DNA of 64,000 nt from assembly GCF_003945345.1 (NCBI RefSeq), contig NZ_AP019308.1, positions 1,054,001 to 1,118,000 on the forward strand, read 5' to 3'. Positions 43,306 to 52,548 of the stretch are shown one piece after another. This DNA comes from Paenibacillus baekrokdamisoli (GTDB lineage: Bacteria > Bacillota > Bacilli > Paenibacillales > Paenibacillaceae). The translations under genes and the position numbers were made by a program. Under the pieces are notes generated by a model, which did not search any database, was not told the origin of the DNA, and saw only the letters and a program-made list of their open reading frames with translations. How positions within the stretch are numbered: position 1 is the first letter of the stretch; each line of letters starts with the position of its first letter.

Positions 43306-43343
43306 AACAAAGAAGGGGGCTCTTATGAGCTCCCTTCTTTGTT
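43306..43343. terminator. Terminator of the ftsW gene
   Basis: Arms AACAAAGAAGGGgGCTC and GAGCtCCCTTCTTTGTT with a short loop. It lies just past the ftsW stop on the minus strand and may also serve asp23. Confidence 0.85.
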
Positions 43344-43351
43344 GGATAATT

Positions 43352-44509
43352 TTATTTGCGGGGCTTTTCCGTCCGGTTGGATTCACGAGAAATACTGAGA
43401 AGGATGCCGATGCTGGCGAGTGATACAATTAAGGATGACCCGCCATGACTTATGAAGGGGAGTGTAACCCCCGTTAGCGGCATCGCACCAACTACCCCGC
43501 CAATATTAACGATCGTTTGTATTGCAAGAAGACCAACAATTCCGACACCAACGACTGTACCATAGCTGTCAGGACAACGAAGCGCGATGATGAGTCCTCT
43601 CAAAAGAAAGCAAAGAAAGAACAACAGAAACAGGATACTGCCAATAAAACCAAACTCTTCGGCGATAATGGCGAAGATGAAGTCGCTATAAGCGTAAGGT
43701 AAATACTTAAGCTTCTGTACGCTGTGACCGAAGCCAGCGCCTAGTAAGCCGCCATGACCCAATGCTTGCAGGGAACGGGATAACTGGTAGGTCGTTCCTT
43801 GTACATCCCCTAGAGGATCCATGAAGGCGGTAAAACGGTTAATGCGGTATGCCCAAGACTCACGGTCTCTCATGATCGCTATACTTGCCATGGAAGCAAC
43901 AGTCGCAGCAATAATGATGCCGGAGAGAAATAATTGCTTCAAATTCGCGCCGCCGGCAACAATAATAATCAACGAGAATCCCGCTATAACAATACAAGCA
44001 CCAAGATCGGGCTGAAGCATAATTAGACCGCAGATAAATGCGATGATAATAAAGACGGGAACAAGTCCTTTTTTAAAATCTCTAAACTTCTCGCCTTTCT
44101 TGGAAATAAGCGAGCCTAAGTAAAGAATAAGACCAAGCTTCGCAAATTCCGTCGGCTGTATACCGAAAGAACCGATTCCAAACCAGCTTCGAGCGTTATT
44201 TCGAACCTCACCGACAAAAGGAACAAGCATAAGCATGAGAAGCACCGGGATAAAGTAAATGATGAATCCTTTTTTGAAGGCGGTATAAGGAATATTCATT
44301 ATCGTAAACATAGCGACTACTCCTACGACCGCAAACATCAGCTGACGCTTTGTAAAGTAAAGTGGATCGAAGTTGAACTCTTTAGAGATGGCGGCCATAT
44401 TGGAGCTTGCACTGAAAACCATGACAAGACCGAAGCCAACGAGCAGAAGAGTAAGGACGAGAAGTAAAAAATCCGGCCTGCCGCGCAGGCCGTTCGTCTT
44501 TGTTTTCAT
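43352..44509 (-). CDS. ftsW: SEDS-family peptidoglycan polymerase FtsW
   Basis: A 385-residue, ten-helix membrane protein. SEDS landmarks: GLVMVFSASS near the N-terminus, NARSWFGIGSFGIQPTEFAKL, MLQPDLGA (the catalytic Asp loop) and TGVTLPFISHGGSSL. SEDS proteins polymerise lipid II together with a class B PBP. The nearness of ylaN, next to ftsW in B. subtilis, favours FtsW over RodA or SpoVE. The RBS is weak. It follows yugN by 18 bases and is co-transcribed. Confidence 0.88.
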   Translation of the reverse strand: MKTKTNGLRGRPDFLLLVLTLLLVGFGLVMVFSASSNMAAISKEFNFDPLYFTKRQLMFAVVGVVAMFTIMNIPYTAFKKGFIIYFIPVLLMLMLVPFVGEVRNNARSWFGIGSFGIQPTEFAKLGLILYLGSLISKKGEKFRDFKKGLVPVFIIIAFICGLIMLQPDLGACIVIAGFSLIIIVAGGANLKQLFLSGIIIAATVASMASIAIMRDRESWAYRINRFTAFMDPLGDVQGTTYQLSRSLQALGHGGLLGAGFGHSVQKLKYLPYAYSDFIFAIIAEEFGFIGSILFLLFFLCFLLRGLIIALRCPDSYGTVVGVGIVGLLAIQTIVNIGGVVGAMPLTGVTLPFISHGGSSLIVSLASIGILLSISRESNRTEKPRK

Positions 44510-44527
44510 CTAAGGCGTATCGCTGCT

Positions 44528-44872
44528 TTAAGCGAGTAGTTTCTTCAATTCTTGTAAACGCAGCGTCGCCGCATTCAAGATCGGCTGAGGAACCGGGGAC
44601 TCATAATCAAGTCCGTGCGGAAATGTAGCTCGTCCGATATATACGGATTCGACTTGCAGTACGGCGTGAGACGACTCTAACTTGCCTTCAATTGCGCGGA
44701 CATTAAAACGCAAGTAGTAGTCTTCAAGGTTGATGCGGTCTTCCAGTTTCAAATCGTATGTAGCACGGAAGTATTCCCACTGCCAACGTACGAAACCAAG
44801 CTTCTCTGAGGACTCATCTAGCTGTGCCAAATCGCTTGTCATGCCGTTTAGGCCTGTATTCTCAATAATCAT
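44528..44872 (-). CDS. YugN-like family protein
   Basis: A 114-residue protein with the YugN pattern: FVRWQWEYFRATYDLKLED, YYLRFNVRAIEGKLE, IGRATFPHGLDYESPVP. The function of the family is unknown. The RBS AAGGAGG is preceded by a small dyad TTTTCCGTGAAAA, similar to that in front of the PTS gene. It leads the ftsW transcript. Confidence 0.85.
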   Translation of the reverse strand: MIIENTGLNGMTSDLAQLDESSEKLGFVRWQWEYFRATYDLKLEDRINLEDYYLRFNVRAIEGKLESSHAVLQVESVYIGRATFPHGLDYESPVPQPILNAATLRLQELKKLLA

Positions 44873-45119
44873 CGATAATCCTCCTTAAATTTTCACGGAA
44901 AACATTCATCGTAAGCGTAACCATAGCCCCACGGGCAGTTTCTTCTTATTCATGATAGTATTTTTCCATTGACAGCGCAAGCCTTACTCAATCGGTTTGA
45001 CTGAGGCAAAAGTGACATTTTTACGAAAATCTTTCTGCTTTTTAGGAAACAACTTTCAGGATCTTCAATCATTCTGATACAATGGATGCAGGCAATCATC
45101 CTTTAGGAGGTTTGTAAAC

Positions 45120-46313
45120 ATGAATACGAAGACCGAGATCGATACGATGTTGCAAACTATCTTCCCGGATATGGTACAGTGGCGTAGATATATGCATATG
45201 CACCCAGAAGTGTCGTTTCAGGAGAAAGAAACCTCTAACTGGATCACCCAAAGGCTTCAGGAAATGGGCTGTAAAGTGGAGACCGACGATAGTGGCTACG
45301 GACTAATAGTGAGAATTCAAGGTGAGAAGCCAGGTCCGACTATTGCTTTACGCGCTGACTTTGACGCTTTGCCTATACAGGATGAGAAGGAATGCGAATA
45401 TGCCTCCACGGTTACGGGTGCTATGCATGCATGTGGACATGATGCACATACGGCAACGATGCTGGGAATTGCTTCTTATTACAGCTCGATTAAAGAAGAG
45501 CTTCATGGTGAGAGAAGACTTATTTTCCAGCCTGCAGAAGAGATTACGCCAGGCGGAGCGGTAGGCATGATTGCAAATGGTGTGCTTAACGATGTGGATG
45601 CAATCTATGGCGTTCATTTATGGACGCCGCTACCCTATGGAATGGTGGCATCCAAAGGTGGTCCATTCATGGCGGCGCCAGATGAGATTTATATAGATAT
45701 TAAAGGAAAGGGAGGACATGGCGGTCTTCCTCATGAGACTGTTGACTCCATTATTGTTGGTTCGGCAATGGTACAAGCGCTGCAAACGATCATTAGCCGT
45801 AATCTCAACCCTTTAGAACCAGCAGTCATATCTATCGGCTCGTTTCACGCAGGTTCGACTGCGAATGTTATTGCGGAGCGCTGTAAGCTAGTTGGGACGG
45901 TCCGAACATTTTCTGAAGAGGCTAGAATACGCATAAAGGAACGTCTTCATGCCATTGTAAAACAAACTGCCGAATTATATGGAGCTGTGGCTGCACTTGA
46001 TTACCGTTATGGATATCCAACGGTTGTTAATGATCCTATCGAAGCAGAGCGCTTTTTCAAAGTGGCACCTGATCAGTTTGGTCATGCTGCTGTTCAGCAA
46101 TCCCCGTTAATCATGGCGGGAGAAGATTTCTCTTATTATTTACAAAAGGTGCCTGGCTGCTTCATGTTTGTTGGAGCCGGTAACGAAGCATGTCATGCAG
46201 TCTATCCGCATCACCACCCTAAGTTTGATCTAGATGAGCGTTCGATGCTGATCTCGGCGAAGCTCATGATTACAATGGCTGAGGATTTTGCCTCGGAGAA
46301 CAAACGATCGTAG
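45120..46313 (+). CDS. M20 family amidohydrolase (N-acyl amino acid / hippurate hydrolase-like)
   Basis: A 397-residue metal-dependent amidohydrolase with RBS TTAGGAGG. Motifs: HPEVSFQEKET, LRADFDALPI, the metal-binding MHACGHDAH, IFQPAEE (catalytic Glu), and HHHPKFDLDE near the C-terminus. Such enzymes (YxeP, HipO, AmaA types) cleave N-acyl groups from amino acids or thio-conjugates. The substrate cannot be told from sequence. It ends at a strong hairpin (46343). Confidence 0.92.
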   Translation: MNTKTEIDTMLQTIFPDMVQWRRYMHMHPEVSFQEKETSNWITQRLQEMGCKVETDDSGYGLIVRIQGEKPGPTIALRADFDALPIQDEKECEYASTVTGAMHACGHDAHTATMLGIASYYSSIKEELHGERRLIFQPAEEITPGGAVGMIANGVLNDVDAIYGVHLWTPLPYGMVASKGGPFMAAPDEIYIDIKGKGGHGGLPHETVDSIIVGSAMVQALQTIISRNLNPLEPAVISIGSFHAGSTANVIAERCKLVGTVRTFSEEARIRIKERLHAIVKQTAELYGAVAALDYRYGYPTVVNDPIEAERFFKVAPDQFGHAAVQQSPLIMAGEDFSYYLQKVPGCFMFVGAGNEACHAVYPHHHPKFDLDERSMLISAKLMITMAEDFASENKRS

Positions 46314-46342
46314 GCCGCTTTCAACCCTGTTTTAAAGTTTAC

Positions 46343-46374
46343 AAGCGCGAACCGGATTTACGGTTCGCGCTTAT
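46343..46374 (+). terminator. Terminator of the amidohydrolase gene
   Basis: Stem AAGCGCGAACCG / CGGTTCGCGCTT with a six-base loop, then TATTTG. Confidence 0.8.
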
Positions 46375-46452
46375 TTGTGTACATAAGTAGTAAAAGAGCA
46401 TAAAAGGAAGGTCAAATTCTCATACTATTAAAAAAGAATAGGAGAGGATTAC

Positions 46453-48201
46453 ATGCTCAAACACGAGAAACGCCCGCTCCGTGTGCAAGCGGATCGTACC
46501 GTACTGCTTGATGCTCGTCATCCGGATGCAGAACAAGCTAGAGAAGTGCTCATGCGATTTGCAGAACTACTGAAGAGACCCGGAGATCTTCATACGTACC
46601 GGATGTCATCCATGTCGCTGTGGCATGCAGCATCAATGGGGCTAAAGGCAAGTGACATTATTGATAGTCTTCATGCGTTCAGCTGCAATGAGCTTCCTCT
46701 ACAAGTCATTCATACGATTCAAAGACTAACAGACCGTTATGGCAAACTAACCCTTGAGCGCTCAGGTGATGATGAACTGCTGCTGAATGGTGAAGAAGGT
46801 TTATTGAGGGAGTTAACTGAGCATTTGGAAATAAGCAGCTTGTTGCTTGGCGATTGCACGGAGGGTTACCGACGTGTAAAGGGCGAGTGTCGTGGCTTTT
46901 TAAAGCAGGAGCTGATAAAGCTTGGCTATCCCGTGGTTGATCTAGCAGGCTATCGACATGGGGAAGCGCTAGCTGTTTCACTACTTGGGCAGGCTCGCAG
47001 CGGAAGGGAGTTCGCCCTGAGGGACTATCAGGAGCGCGCTGTCGATTTATTTTATCGGGAGGGCAGAGAGGATGGAGGAAGCGGTGTACTAGTGCTGCCT
47101 TGCGGAGCAGGTAAAACAGTAGTCGGCCTTGCAGCTATTGCAAGGTTAAAGTGCGATACGCTTATTCTCACCTCCAATGTAACGTCTGTGAAGCAATGGA
47201 AAGCAGAGCTGCTGGACAAAACAACCTTAGCTGAGGATGAAATCGGGGAATATGCGGCCAGCTTCAAGCAAGTGTGTCCGATTACGATAGCTACTTATCA
47301 ACTGCTTACCAACCGTCGTCAAAAAGTGGATGAATACGCCAATATGAAGCTTTTCCAGCAGCGGAACTGGGGGCTTATTATTTATGATGAGGTTCATCTG
47401 CTGCCAGCGCCTGTCTTCCGGATGACTGCAGACTTACAGGCTACAAGGAGACTAGGTCTTACTGCCACTCTTATCAGGGAAGATGGAAGGGAAGAGGATG
47501 TGTTCTCTCTAATTGGTCCTAAACGGTTCGACCTGCCGTGGAAAGTGCTTGAAGCCCGCAATTGGATCGCTTCTGTCTCATGCGCCGAGATACGGATTCC
47601 TCTTCCACAGGAGGAACTCCAATATTATGAAGCCGCGGAAGAGAAGGATAAAGCACGAATTTCGGGAGAGAATCCTGCCAAAATCTTAGCGGTTAAGCAG
47701 CTGCTGCATAAGCATAAAGGAAAATCGATCCTAATTATCGGTCAGTATTTGAAGCAGCTGCATGAGTTAGCGGCTGCGCTTCATGCGCCATTGCTTACTG
47801 GAGAACTGCCTCACACACAACGTGAGAGTCTGTATCAATCCTTTAAAGCGGGTGAAATTCCAGTGCTGGTTGTCTCCAAGGTGGCTAATTTCGCAGTTGA
47901 TCTGCCTGATGCTGCGGTTGCCATACAAATATCGGGCAGCTTCGGTTCTAGGCAGGAAGAGGCTCAACGTATCGGACGAATAATGAGACCCAAAGCGGGG
48001 GATAATCAGGCCTGGTTCTACACGGTCGTTACGAAGGGCACGAAGGAGATTAAATTCGCACAAAAACGCCAGTTATTTCTACTGGAACAGGGCTATCGAT
48101 ATGATATCGTCGAGTGGCCACTGGATTGGAACAGCAGCTTGAATATTCCAACGGTTGAGGATGAAGCCGTGACGAGGATGAACTGGGAGAGCGCACAATG
48201 A
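46453..48201 (+). CDS. XPB/Ssl2-like DNA helicase
   Basis: A 582-residue superfamily 2 helicase. The N-terminal 170 residues look like the XPB damage-recognition type domain. Walker A LPCGAGKT is near 216, and Walker B is DEVH near 310. The XPB-specific RED motif (IREDGREEDVF) is near 341. The second RecA domain has QRIGRIMRPK. XPB unwinds DNA in eukaryotic and archaeal repair and transcription; bacterial members are scattered and their role is poorly known. Its stop overlaps the next gene by four bases, which points to a two-protein complex. Confidence 0.9.
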   Translation: MLKHEKRPLRVQADRTVLLDARHPDAEQAREVLMRFAELLKRPGDLHTYRMSSMSLWHAASMGLKASDIIDSLHAFSCNELPLQVIHTIQRLTDRYGKLTLERSGDDELLLNGEEGLLRELTEHLEISSLLLGDCTEGYRRVKGECRGFLKQELIKLGYPVVDLAGYRHGEALAVSLLGQARSGREFALRDYQERAVDLFYREGREDGGSGVLVLPCGAGKTVVGLAAIARLKCDTLILTSNVTSVKQWKAELLDKTTLAEDEIGEYAASFKQVCPITIATYQLLTNRRQKVDEYANMKLFQQRNWGLIIYDEVHLLPAPVFRMTADLQATRRLGLTATLIREDGREEDVFSLIGPKRFDLPWKVLEARNWIASVSCAEIRIPLPQEELQYYEAAEEKDKARISGENPAKILAVKQLLHKHKGKSILIIGQYLKQLHELAAALHAPLLTGELPHTQRESLYQSFKAGEIPVLVVSKVANFAVDLPDAAVAIQISGSFGSRQEEAQRIGRIMRPKAGDNQAWFYTVVTKGTKEIKFAQKRQLFLLEQGYRYDIVEWPLDWNSSLNIPTVEDEAVTRMNWESAQ

Positions 48202-49991
48202 ATATTGGCGATATTACGGATAGACTTACTCAAGCGGATGTGCATAAATTTGCTGCATCACCGATATGGGGTCATTCGACTGATGGGCTTGATCATGTTC
48301 AATGGCCAGACTGTTTATTATCCACTTTATGTATACATAGAGCCTGGCCTAGGCTACCAGAGGTCGCTGCATTAACGTTGATTACGATCATTCGTGAATT
48401 TGGTGCAATGCCCTTTAAGGAGGAGCAGCTTTTAGTGGTAATACCTCCTGGCAGTATTGGTGTCAATTATCGTGTAGGGCTGTTGAAGCTCTTAGAAGCG
48501 GGTATTGTGTTTGCGGTTCGCAAGGCATGGGGAGAAAAGCTGTATTTTATCCCTCAGGATTCATTTGTGAATTGGTATCGTATTATTTTCCTAGATGATA
48601 TCCTTCCGCCAATTGAAGAGTTGAATGTGAGTCATATTATGTTTTCCCCAGACGAGGAAGAGGTCTATAAACCGATGCTTGGCTTGCAACTGATTCACAC
48701 TCTTGCGGAGATGCAGCGCACAGGTATGAAACTAACGAGTAAAGGTTATCTAACGAAACGGACGGTTGAGAAAGCCAGTAAGCATATTCACCTGCGAGCA
48801 GCAGAGATGGATAGGCTCCATTTATCTAGGTTATCTAGAGATGGAAAATATACGGGTTATCCGATTCCTTTTGCTTTTTTCCTCGAATTATTCTTTATTC
48901 ATGGATGGATAACGCAATCACAAGAGAGTGTAGAGATTCGCCTTGCATGCTGGGAAAATTGGCTATCTTTACCGAGTTTGTCGCGTGAATCGAAGCTGCT
49001 TCATACCCTTATCCAACACTTTGCCTTCCAAAATACGCAAACAGCGCATACCGCTGTAGTCATGTGCCAGCTCTTGCCAATGAAATGGTACCGGATTGCT
49101 GATATACTGCTTTCACTCCATAAAATTCTAGGTGATAGCAATAGTGCGATTACGGATGATAACTTGATTAAAGATTGGTGCAATTTATTGTCTGCCTTCG
49201 GATGGTTAGAAATGGCTCGGCTCATAAGCGGGGAACCCATTGTCAGATGGCTTATTAACCCACAGCTGCTTGAAGATTCCAGCATTCTACCTCTAATAGA
49301 GGGGGAATCTATTCGTATAACACCGGATGGAGAGATCTTCGTCTACCCAGATAGCTCGGGTCAGATACGTTGGTTATTAGAAAACATTGCATTACGTAAA
49401 TTAACGGATAGGGTTACTGTTTATAAGCTTGATTCAGCGCTCTTATTAAGAATGGATAAGCTTGGATTGTCGTGTGAAAGCATAATTAATCGGCTGGAAG
49501 AGGCTTCAGGAGAAGAGCTGCCACATACGGTGCGAATTGCCATTGCGTCGTTGAAGACTACCGAATTCTGTCAAGAAGAAGAAGGCCCTATTCAATTAAG
49601 TGTGCAGCTTGCTTCTGAGGGGAAGTCCATGACGAATATGTCCCCTTTTCCCGAACCCCCTTCCTTGTATGCATATGATCTGCTCTTAGAGTGGCCTTCG
49701 TATAAATCATTGTTTGTGGGTCTAGATGAAGTGCCGACGATGTGGATCAAGCAGCTTCGTTCCTATCATCACTCGACGAAGAGGGAGCTCTTGGAAAGAG
49801 CTTTAAGCTGGCGGACTGCGGTTAAATTAAACTATAGAGGCAGCGTTCAGTCATTCGTACCGGAGCGGATAGAAGGAGATGGAGTGGACTGGGCAGTCGT
49901 GGGTCAGTTCTATGAAGAGAATGGGACAGAGCAACTTCGATTAAAGCCCACCATGTGGCAGGAAATGATGCTTGTTATTCCCATAGAGTAG
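48198..49991 (+). CDS. XPB-associated protein (Helicase_C_3-like region, possible WYL-like C-terminus)
   Basis: A 597-residue protein coupled to the XPB gene by ATGA. Bacterial XPB genes often pair with proteins carrying a Helicase_C_3 domain. Residues about 372-460 fit that pattern: ITPDGEIFVYPDSSG, KLTDRVTVYKLDSALLLRM, IINRLEEASGEELPHTVRIAI. The last 65 residues (LLERALSWRTAVKLNYRG, FVPERIEGDGVDWAVVGQFY, LRLKPTMW) recall a WYL domain in order of features, though the WYL residues are not all present. The N-terminal half is helical and unassigned. No nuclease motif was recognised. Confidence 0.65.
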   Translation: MNIGDITDRLTQADVHKFAASPIWGHSTDGLDHVQWPDCLLSTLCIHRAWPRLPEVAALTLITIIREFGAMPFKEEQLLVVIPPGSIGVNYRVGLLKLLEAGIVFAVRKAWGEKLYFIPQDSFVNWYRIIFLDDILPPIEELNVSHIMFSPDEEEVYKPMLGLQLIHTLAEMQRTGMKLTSKGYLTKRTVEKASKHIHLRAAEMDRLHLSRLSRDGKYTGYPIPFAFFLELFFIHGWITQSQESVEIRLACWENWLSLPSLSRESKLLHTLIQHFAFQNTQTAHTAVVMCQLLPMKWYRIADILLSLHKILGDSNSAITDDNLIKDWCNLLSAFGWLEMARLISGEPIVRWLINPQLLEDSSILPLIEGESIRITPDGEIFVYPDSSGQIRWLLENIALRKLTDRVTVYKLDSALLLRMDKLGLSCESIINRLEEASGEELPHTVRIAIASLKTTEFCQEEEGPIQLSVQLASEGKSMTNMSPFPEPPSLYAYDLLLEWPSYKSLFVGLDEVPTMWIKQLRSYHHSTKRELLERALSWRTAVKLNYRGSVQSFVPERIEGDGVDWAVVGQFYEENGTEQLRLKPTMWQEMMLVIPIE

Positions 49992-50099
49992 GTGAATCGC
50001 GAGGTCAGGTTTAGCGAAGCCTACTCTACCTTTTTCTACACTTCTTATGTTATGATAACGTATAGGGCGAAGCCTAATGTCAATGAAGGGGTGGGTAAA

Positions 50100-50609
50100 G
50101 TGCAAACGATACCAATATCAGACCCTAGTGAGCTTGTATGGATCCCGTCTTATGAAGGCGGAAGCGATTCATCGCTTGATATGGGGCAGCTAATACTGAA
50201 TGCCTATGAAATAGGAGATATGGTTAACCAATCGGTGGAAGTTGCCGAGTATGCATATTGGAAAATGGTCGTCGATCAGGATCCGGAAGTTCATCAGTTG
50301 ATGAAAAAGTTTGCTAAGGCGAAGGACATTTTCGTTGATTGTGAGCGATTCGGACGCTTTCATCCGGACTTCAATGAAGCAAAAGCTAATGTCCAAGCGA
50401 TTGAGCAGCAATTAAGTGAGCTTGATTGTGTCAGCCGATTCAAGGTGGCTGAACAAGCTGTTGATGAAATGCTGCATGATATTGCGAAGCAAATTGCGGG
50501 ATCGGTATCGGAGTCCATAAAAGTACCAGGTAATGATCCTCTGCCTAAAGGCGGAGGCAGCTGTGGAAGCGGCGGTTCATGCAGCTGCAGCAGCGGTGGT
50601 TGCGGATAA
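50100..50609 (+). CDS. ylbF: YlbF family regulator with Cys/Gly-rich tail
   Basis: The 169-residue product starts at GTG 50100; a second GTG at 50091 is possible. The helical YlbF/YmcA core is clear (YEIGDMVNQSVEVAEYAYWK, QLMKKFAKAKDIFVDCERFG, EAKANVQAIEQQL). In B. subtilis YlbF, YmcA and YaaT form a complex that stimulates RNase Y processing and affects competence, biofilm and sporulation; the complex carries iron-sulfur clusters. Here the last 20 residues contain five Cys spaced by Ser and Gly (CGSGGSCSCSSGGCG), a possible metal or cluster ligand set. It is followed by ylbG. Confidence 0.88.
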   Translation: MQTIPISDPSELVWIPSYEGGSDSSLDMGQLILNAYEIGDMVNQSVEVAEYAYWKMVVDQDPEVHQLMKKFAKAKDIFVDCERFGRFHPDFNEAKANVQAIEQQLSELDCVSRFKVAEQAVDEMLHDIAKQIAGSVSESIKVPGNDPLPKGGGSCGSGGSCSCSSGGCG

Positions 50610-50632
50610 GGTTGAGAAGGATGGGGGCAACT

Positions 50633-50896
50633 ATGTTTTCGGAGCGTATGGGTTATATTGTGTGGGTCAGCGATCTTAAAGCGGCCCGGACATTAGAAAA
50701 GTATGGAACGGTACATTACATGTCCCGCAAAATGCATTATGTCGTAATGTATATGAATGCTGACCGTGCTGAAGAAATGGTACGTAACATTGGACGCCTT
50801 CCTTTCGTCAAGAAGATAGAGCGTTCGTACCGCAATGAAATTAAAACCGAGTATACACAGGGTGTTCCCGACAAAACACGGTTTTATAGTTTATGA
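50633..50896 (+). CDS. ylbG: YlbG family protein (DUF2129)
   Basis: An 87-residue protein from ATG 50633 (AAGGATGGGGG upstream). Family pattern: GYIVWVSDLKAARTLEKYG, RKMHYVVMYMN, VKKIERSYRNEIKTEY. The function is unknown. It lies directly behind ylbF, as in B. subtilis, and is followed by a terminator. Confidence 0.9.
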   Translation: MFSERMGYIVWVSDLKAARTLEKYGTVHYMSRKMHYVVMYMNADRAEEMVRNIGRLPFVKKIERSYRNEIKTEYTQGVPDKTRFYSL

Positions 50897-50900
50897 GCTG

Positions 50901-50943
50901 AAGGCTTCCGTATCGGTAAATCCGAACGGGAGCTTATTTTTTT
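50901..50943 (+). terminator. Terminator of the ylbFG transcript
   Basis: Stem GCTtCCGT / ACGGgAGC with inner CGG/CCG pairing, followed by TTATTTTTTT. Confidence 0.75.
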
Positions 50944-51076
50944 ACCAACAAATCCCATAAAGTACCAATAATGGTGTGACTTTATTTTTTTGTTGTAATA
51001 TTGGACAGGCATGCTACAATGAAAATAAATGTACATATAGATAATAAGGCCTACATCCTGGGAGGGGTGGATCGCG

Positions 51077-51514
51077 ATGAAAGACAAGATGACTGAGAGA
51101 TGGAGCACTTATGAGTCGTTCCATGTCGTACTAGGCGACAAAAAGGTTGCGGATATCGTCATCACGAACCACGCCAAAGTAAGATGGGCTGATCGAGTCG
51201 AGAGCGAGAAAACCGGGTTTGATGACATTGCGGATTTCCTTTGGCAATGCTTGAAACAAGGGCGTATCGAGCCTTATTACCGAAACGAGCAGGATGTATA
51301 TCTGATCGATGATGATCTTGTTTTTGTTGCTGAGTTTGCAACGCTCGACAAAGAAACAGATTTAATGGGCAATCCGCTTCACAAAATGATCGTCGTTACG
51401 TTCTTAGGACGGATGTCTGAGACAATTGAACTACGTGACTTAAAGTCGTATTATTCATGGTTAAGACATTCTAGAAGGATGACATTAATTAAAAATAGCA
51501 GAAAACGAAAATAA
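51077..51514 (+). CDS. Conserved-looking protein of unknown function (145 aa)
   Basis: RBS GGAGGGG precedes the ATG. The soluble, mixed alpha/beta product opens with a DNA-neutral segment, then VVLGDKKVADIVITNHAKVRWADRV and a beta-rich middle (QDVYLIDDDLVFVAEFATLD, KMIVVTFLGRMSETIELRDL), and ends in a basic tail (RRMTLIKNSRKRK). The NHAKVRWADR segment with His and Arg stands out but does not match a motif I know. It is monocistronic, with a terminator at 51536. Confidence 0.75.
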   Translation: MKDKMTERWSTYESFHVVLGDKKVADIVITNHAKVRWADRVESEKTGFDDIADFLWQCLKQGRIEPYYRNEQDVYLIDDDLVFVAEFATLDKETDLMGNPLHKMIVVTFLGRMSETIELRDLKSYYSWLRHSRRMTLIKNSRKRK

Positions 51515-51535
51515 TGTTTGTTGATATGCAACTTT

Positions 51536-51566
51536 AGCACAGGCTGCCACGATGCCTGTGCTTTTT
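51536..51566 (+). terminator. Terminator
   Basis: Arms AGCACAGGC and GCCTGTGCT followed by TTTTG. Confidence 0.85.
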
Positions 51567-51636
51567 GTGCACTATGGGAGATACCTTGTACAAGGATTTA
51601 TTGTATAATAAACAAAGAGAAAGGATGGATGCTCCT

Positions 51637-52548
51637 ATGGCCCTTAATTTTCATCAACTTCATATATTTTATACTGTCGCAGAGAGAGGAAGCTTCTCAG
51701 CTGCTGCTCAAGCACTCCACATGACACAGCCCGCAGTTACGATGCAGGTTCAGTCACTGGAGGATTATTTTGGCACGAAGCTGCTTCAGAGATCGACGAA
51801 ACGAATTGAATTGACTGAGGCGGGAAGCGCCTTAATGCCTTTCGCGCAGCGAAGCATCGACCTTATTCGCGATACCGATTCTCAAATGTCTAAATTCACC
51901 AAGCAGCTGAAGGGACGGCTTCAGCTTGGTGCGAGTCTAACAATCGGCGAATATATCTTACCGCGTTTGCTGGGGCCTTTTGGTCAAGAATACCCTCATA
52001 TTACGATTAGCATGAAGGTAATGAATACCGCGCAGATTATGGAAGAAATTTTGAATCATCAATTGAATTTTGGACTGATCGAGGCACCTGTGAATCACCC
52101 GGATATGCATATGGAAGCTGTTATGAGCGATGAGCTGCGACTAATTGTGAGCCAATCGCATCCATTAGCAGGTTTAAAGGAAGTTGAGCTAGAGGATATC
52201 CTAGCGTATCCTTTTGTATTGCGAGAGCAAGGCTCAGGAACACGACTAGTGATGGAAGAGCAGTTAAAGAAAAAACATATTAATCCAGCTGATCTCAAGA
52301 TCGTGATGGAGCTTGGAAGCACCGGGGCAGTCAAATCAGCAGTAGAAGCGGGTATTGGTATTTCCTTCGTATCGGAATCTTCTGTTAAACATGAAGTCGC
52401 CCTAGGACTTATTCAGACAATTCCTATTCGTGATGTCCAATTCAAACGTCAGTTTTATTCGATGTACTTGAAATCTGCGCTGCTGCCGATTTCCGCGGTG
52501 ACCTTCCTTACCTTTCTTAGAGAGAGAGACCTACAGCAGTGGATGTGA
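51637..52548 (+). CDS. LysR-family transcriptional regulator (CysL-like)
   Basis: A 303-residue regulator. ATG 51637 is preferred over 51625 for spacing to GAGAAAGG. The N-terminal winged helix-turn-helix is FHQLHIFYTVAERGSFSAAAQALHMTQPAVTMQVQSLE. The substrate-binding domain follows (LQLGASLTIGEYILPRLL, GFGLIEAPV-like segment, SAVEAGIGISFVSE). It resembles CysL/CbbR-type members. The end overlaps the PHP gene by 10 bases, so the two are co-translated. A -10 TATAAT box lies at 51604. Confidence 0.88.
   Translation: MALNFHQLHIFYTVAERGSFSAAAQALHMTQPAVTMQVQSLEDYFGTKLLQRSTKRIELTEAGSALMPFAQRSIDLIRDTDSQMSKFTKQLKGRLQLGASLTIGEYILPRLLGPFGQEYPHITISMKVMNTAQIMEEILNHQLNFGLIEAPVNHPDMHMEAVMSDELRLIVSQSHPLAGLKEVELEDILAYPFVLREQGSGTRLVMEEQLKKKHINPADLKIVMELGSTGAVKSAVEAGIGISFVSESSVKHEVALGLIQTIPIRDVQFKRQFYSMYLKSALLPISAVTFLTFLRERDLQQWM

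Noticed and set aside
46453-49991. Phage-defence operon
   Set aside because: Helicase plus WYL-like partner can occur in defence systems, but no nuclease, effector or other defence gene is adjacent; kept only as a finding to check.
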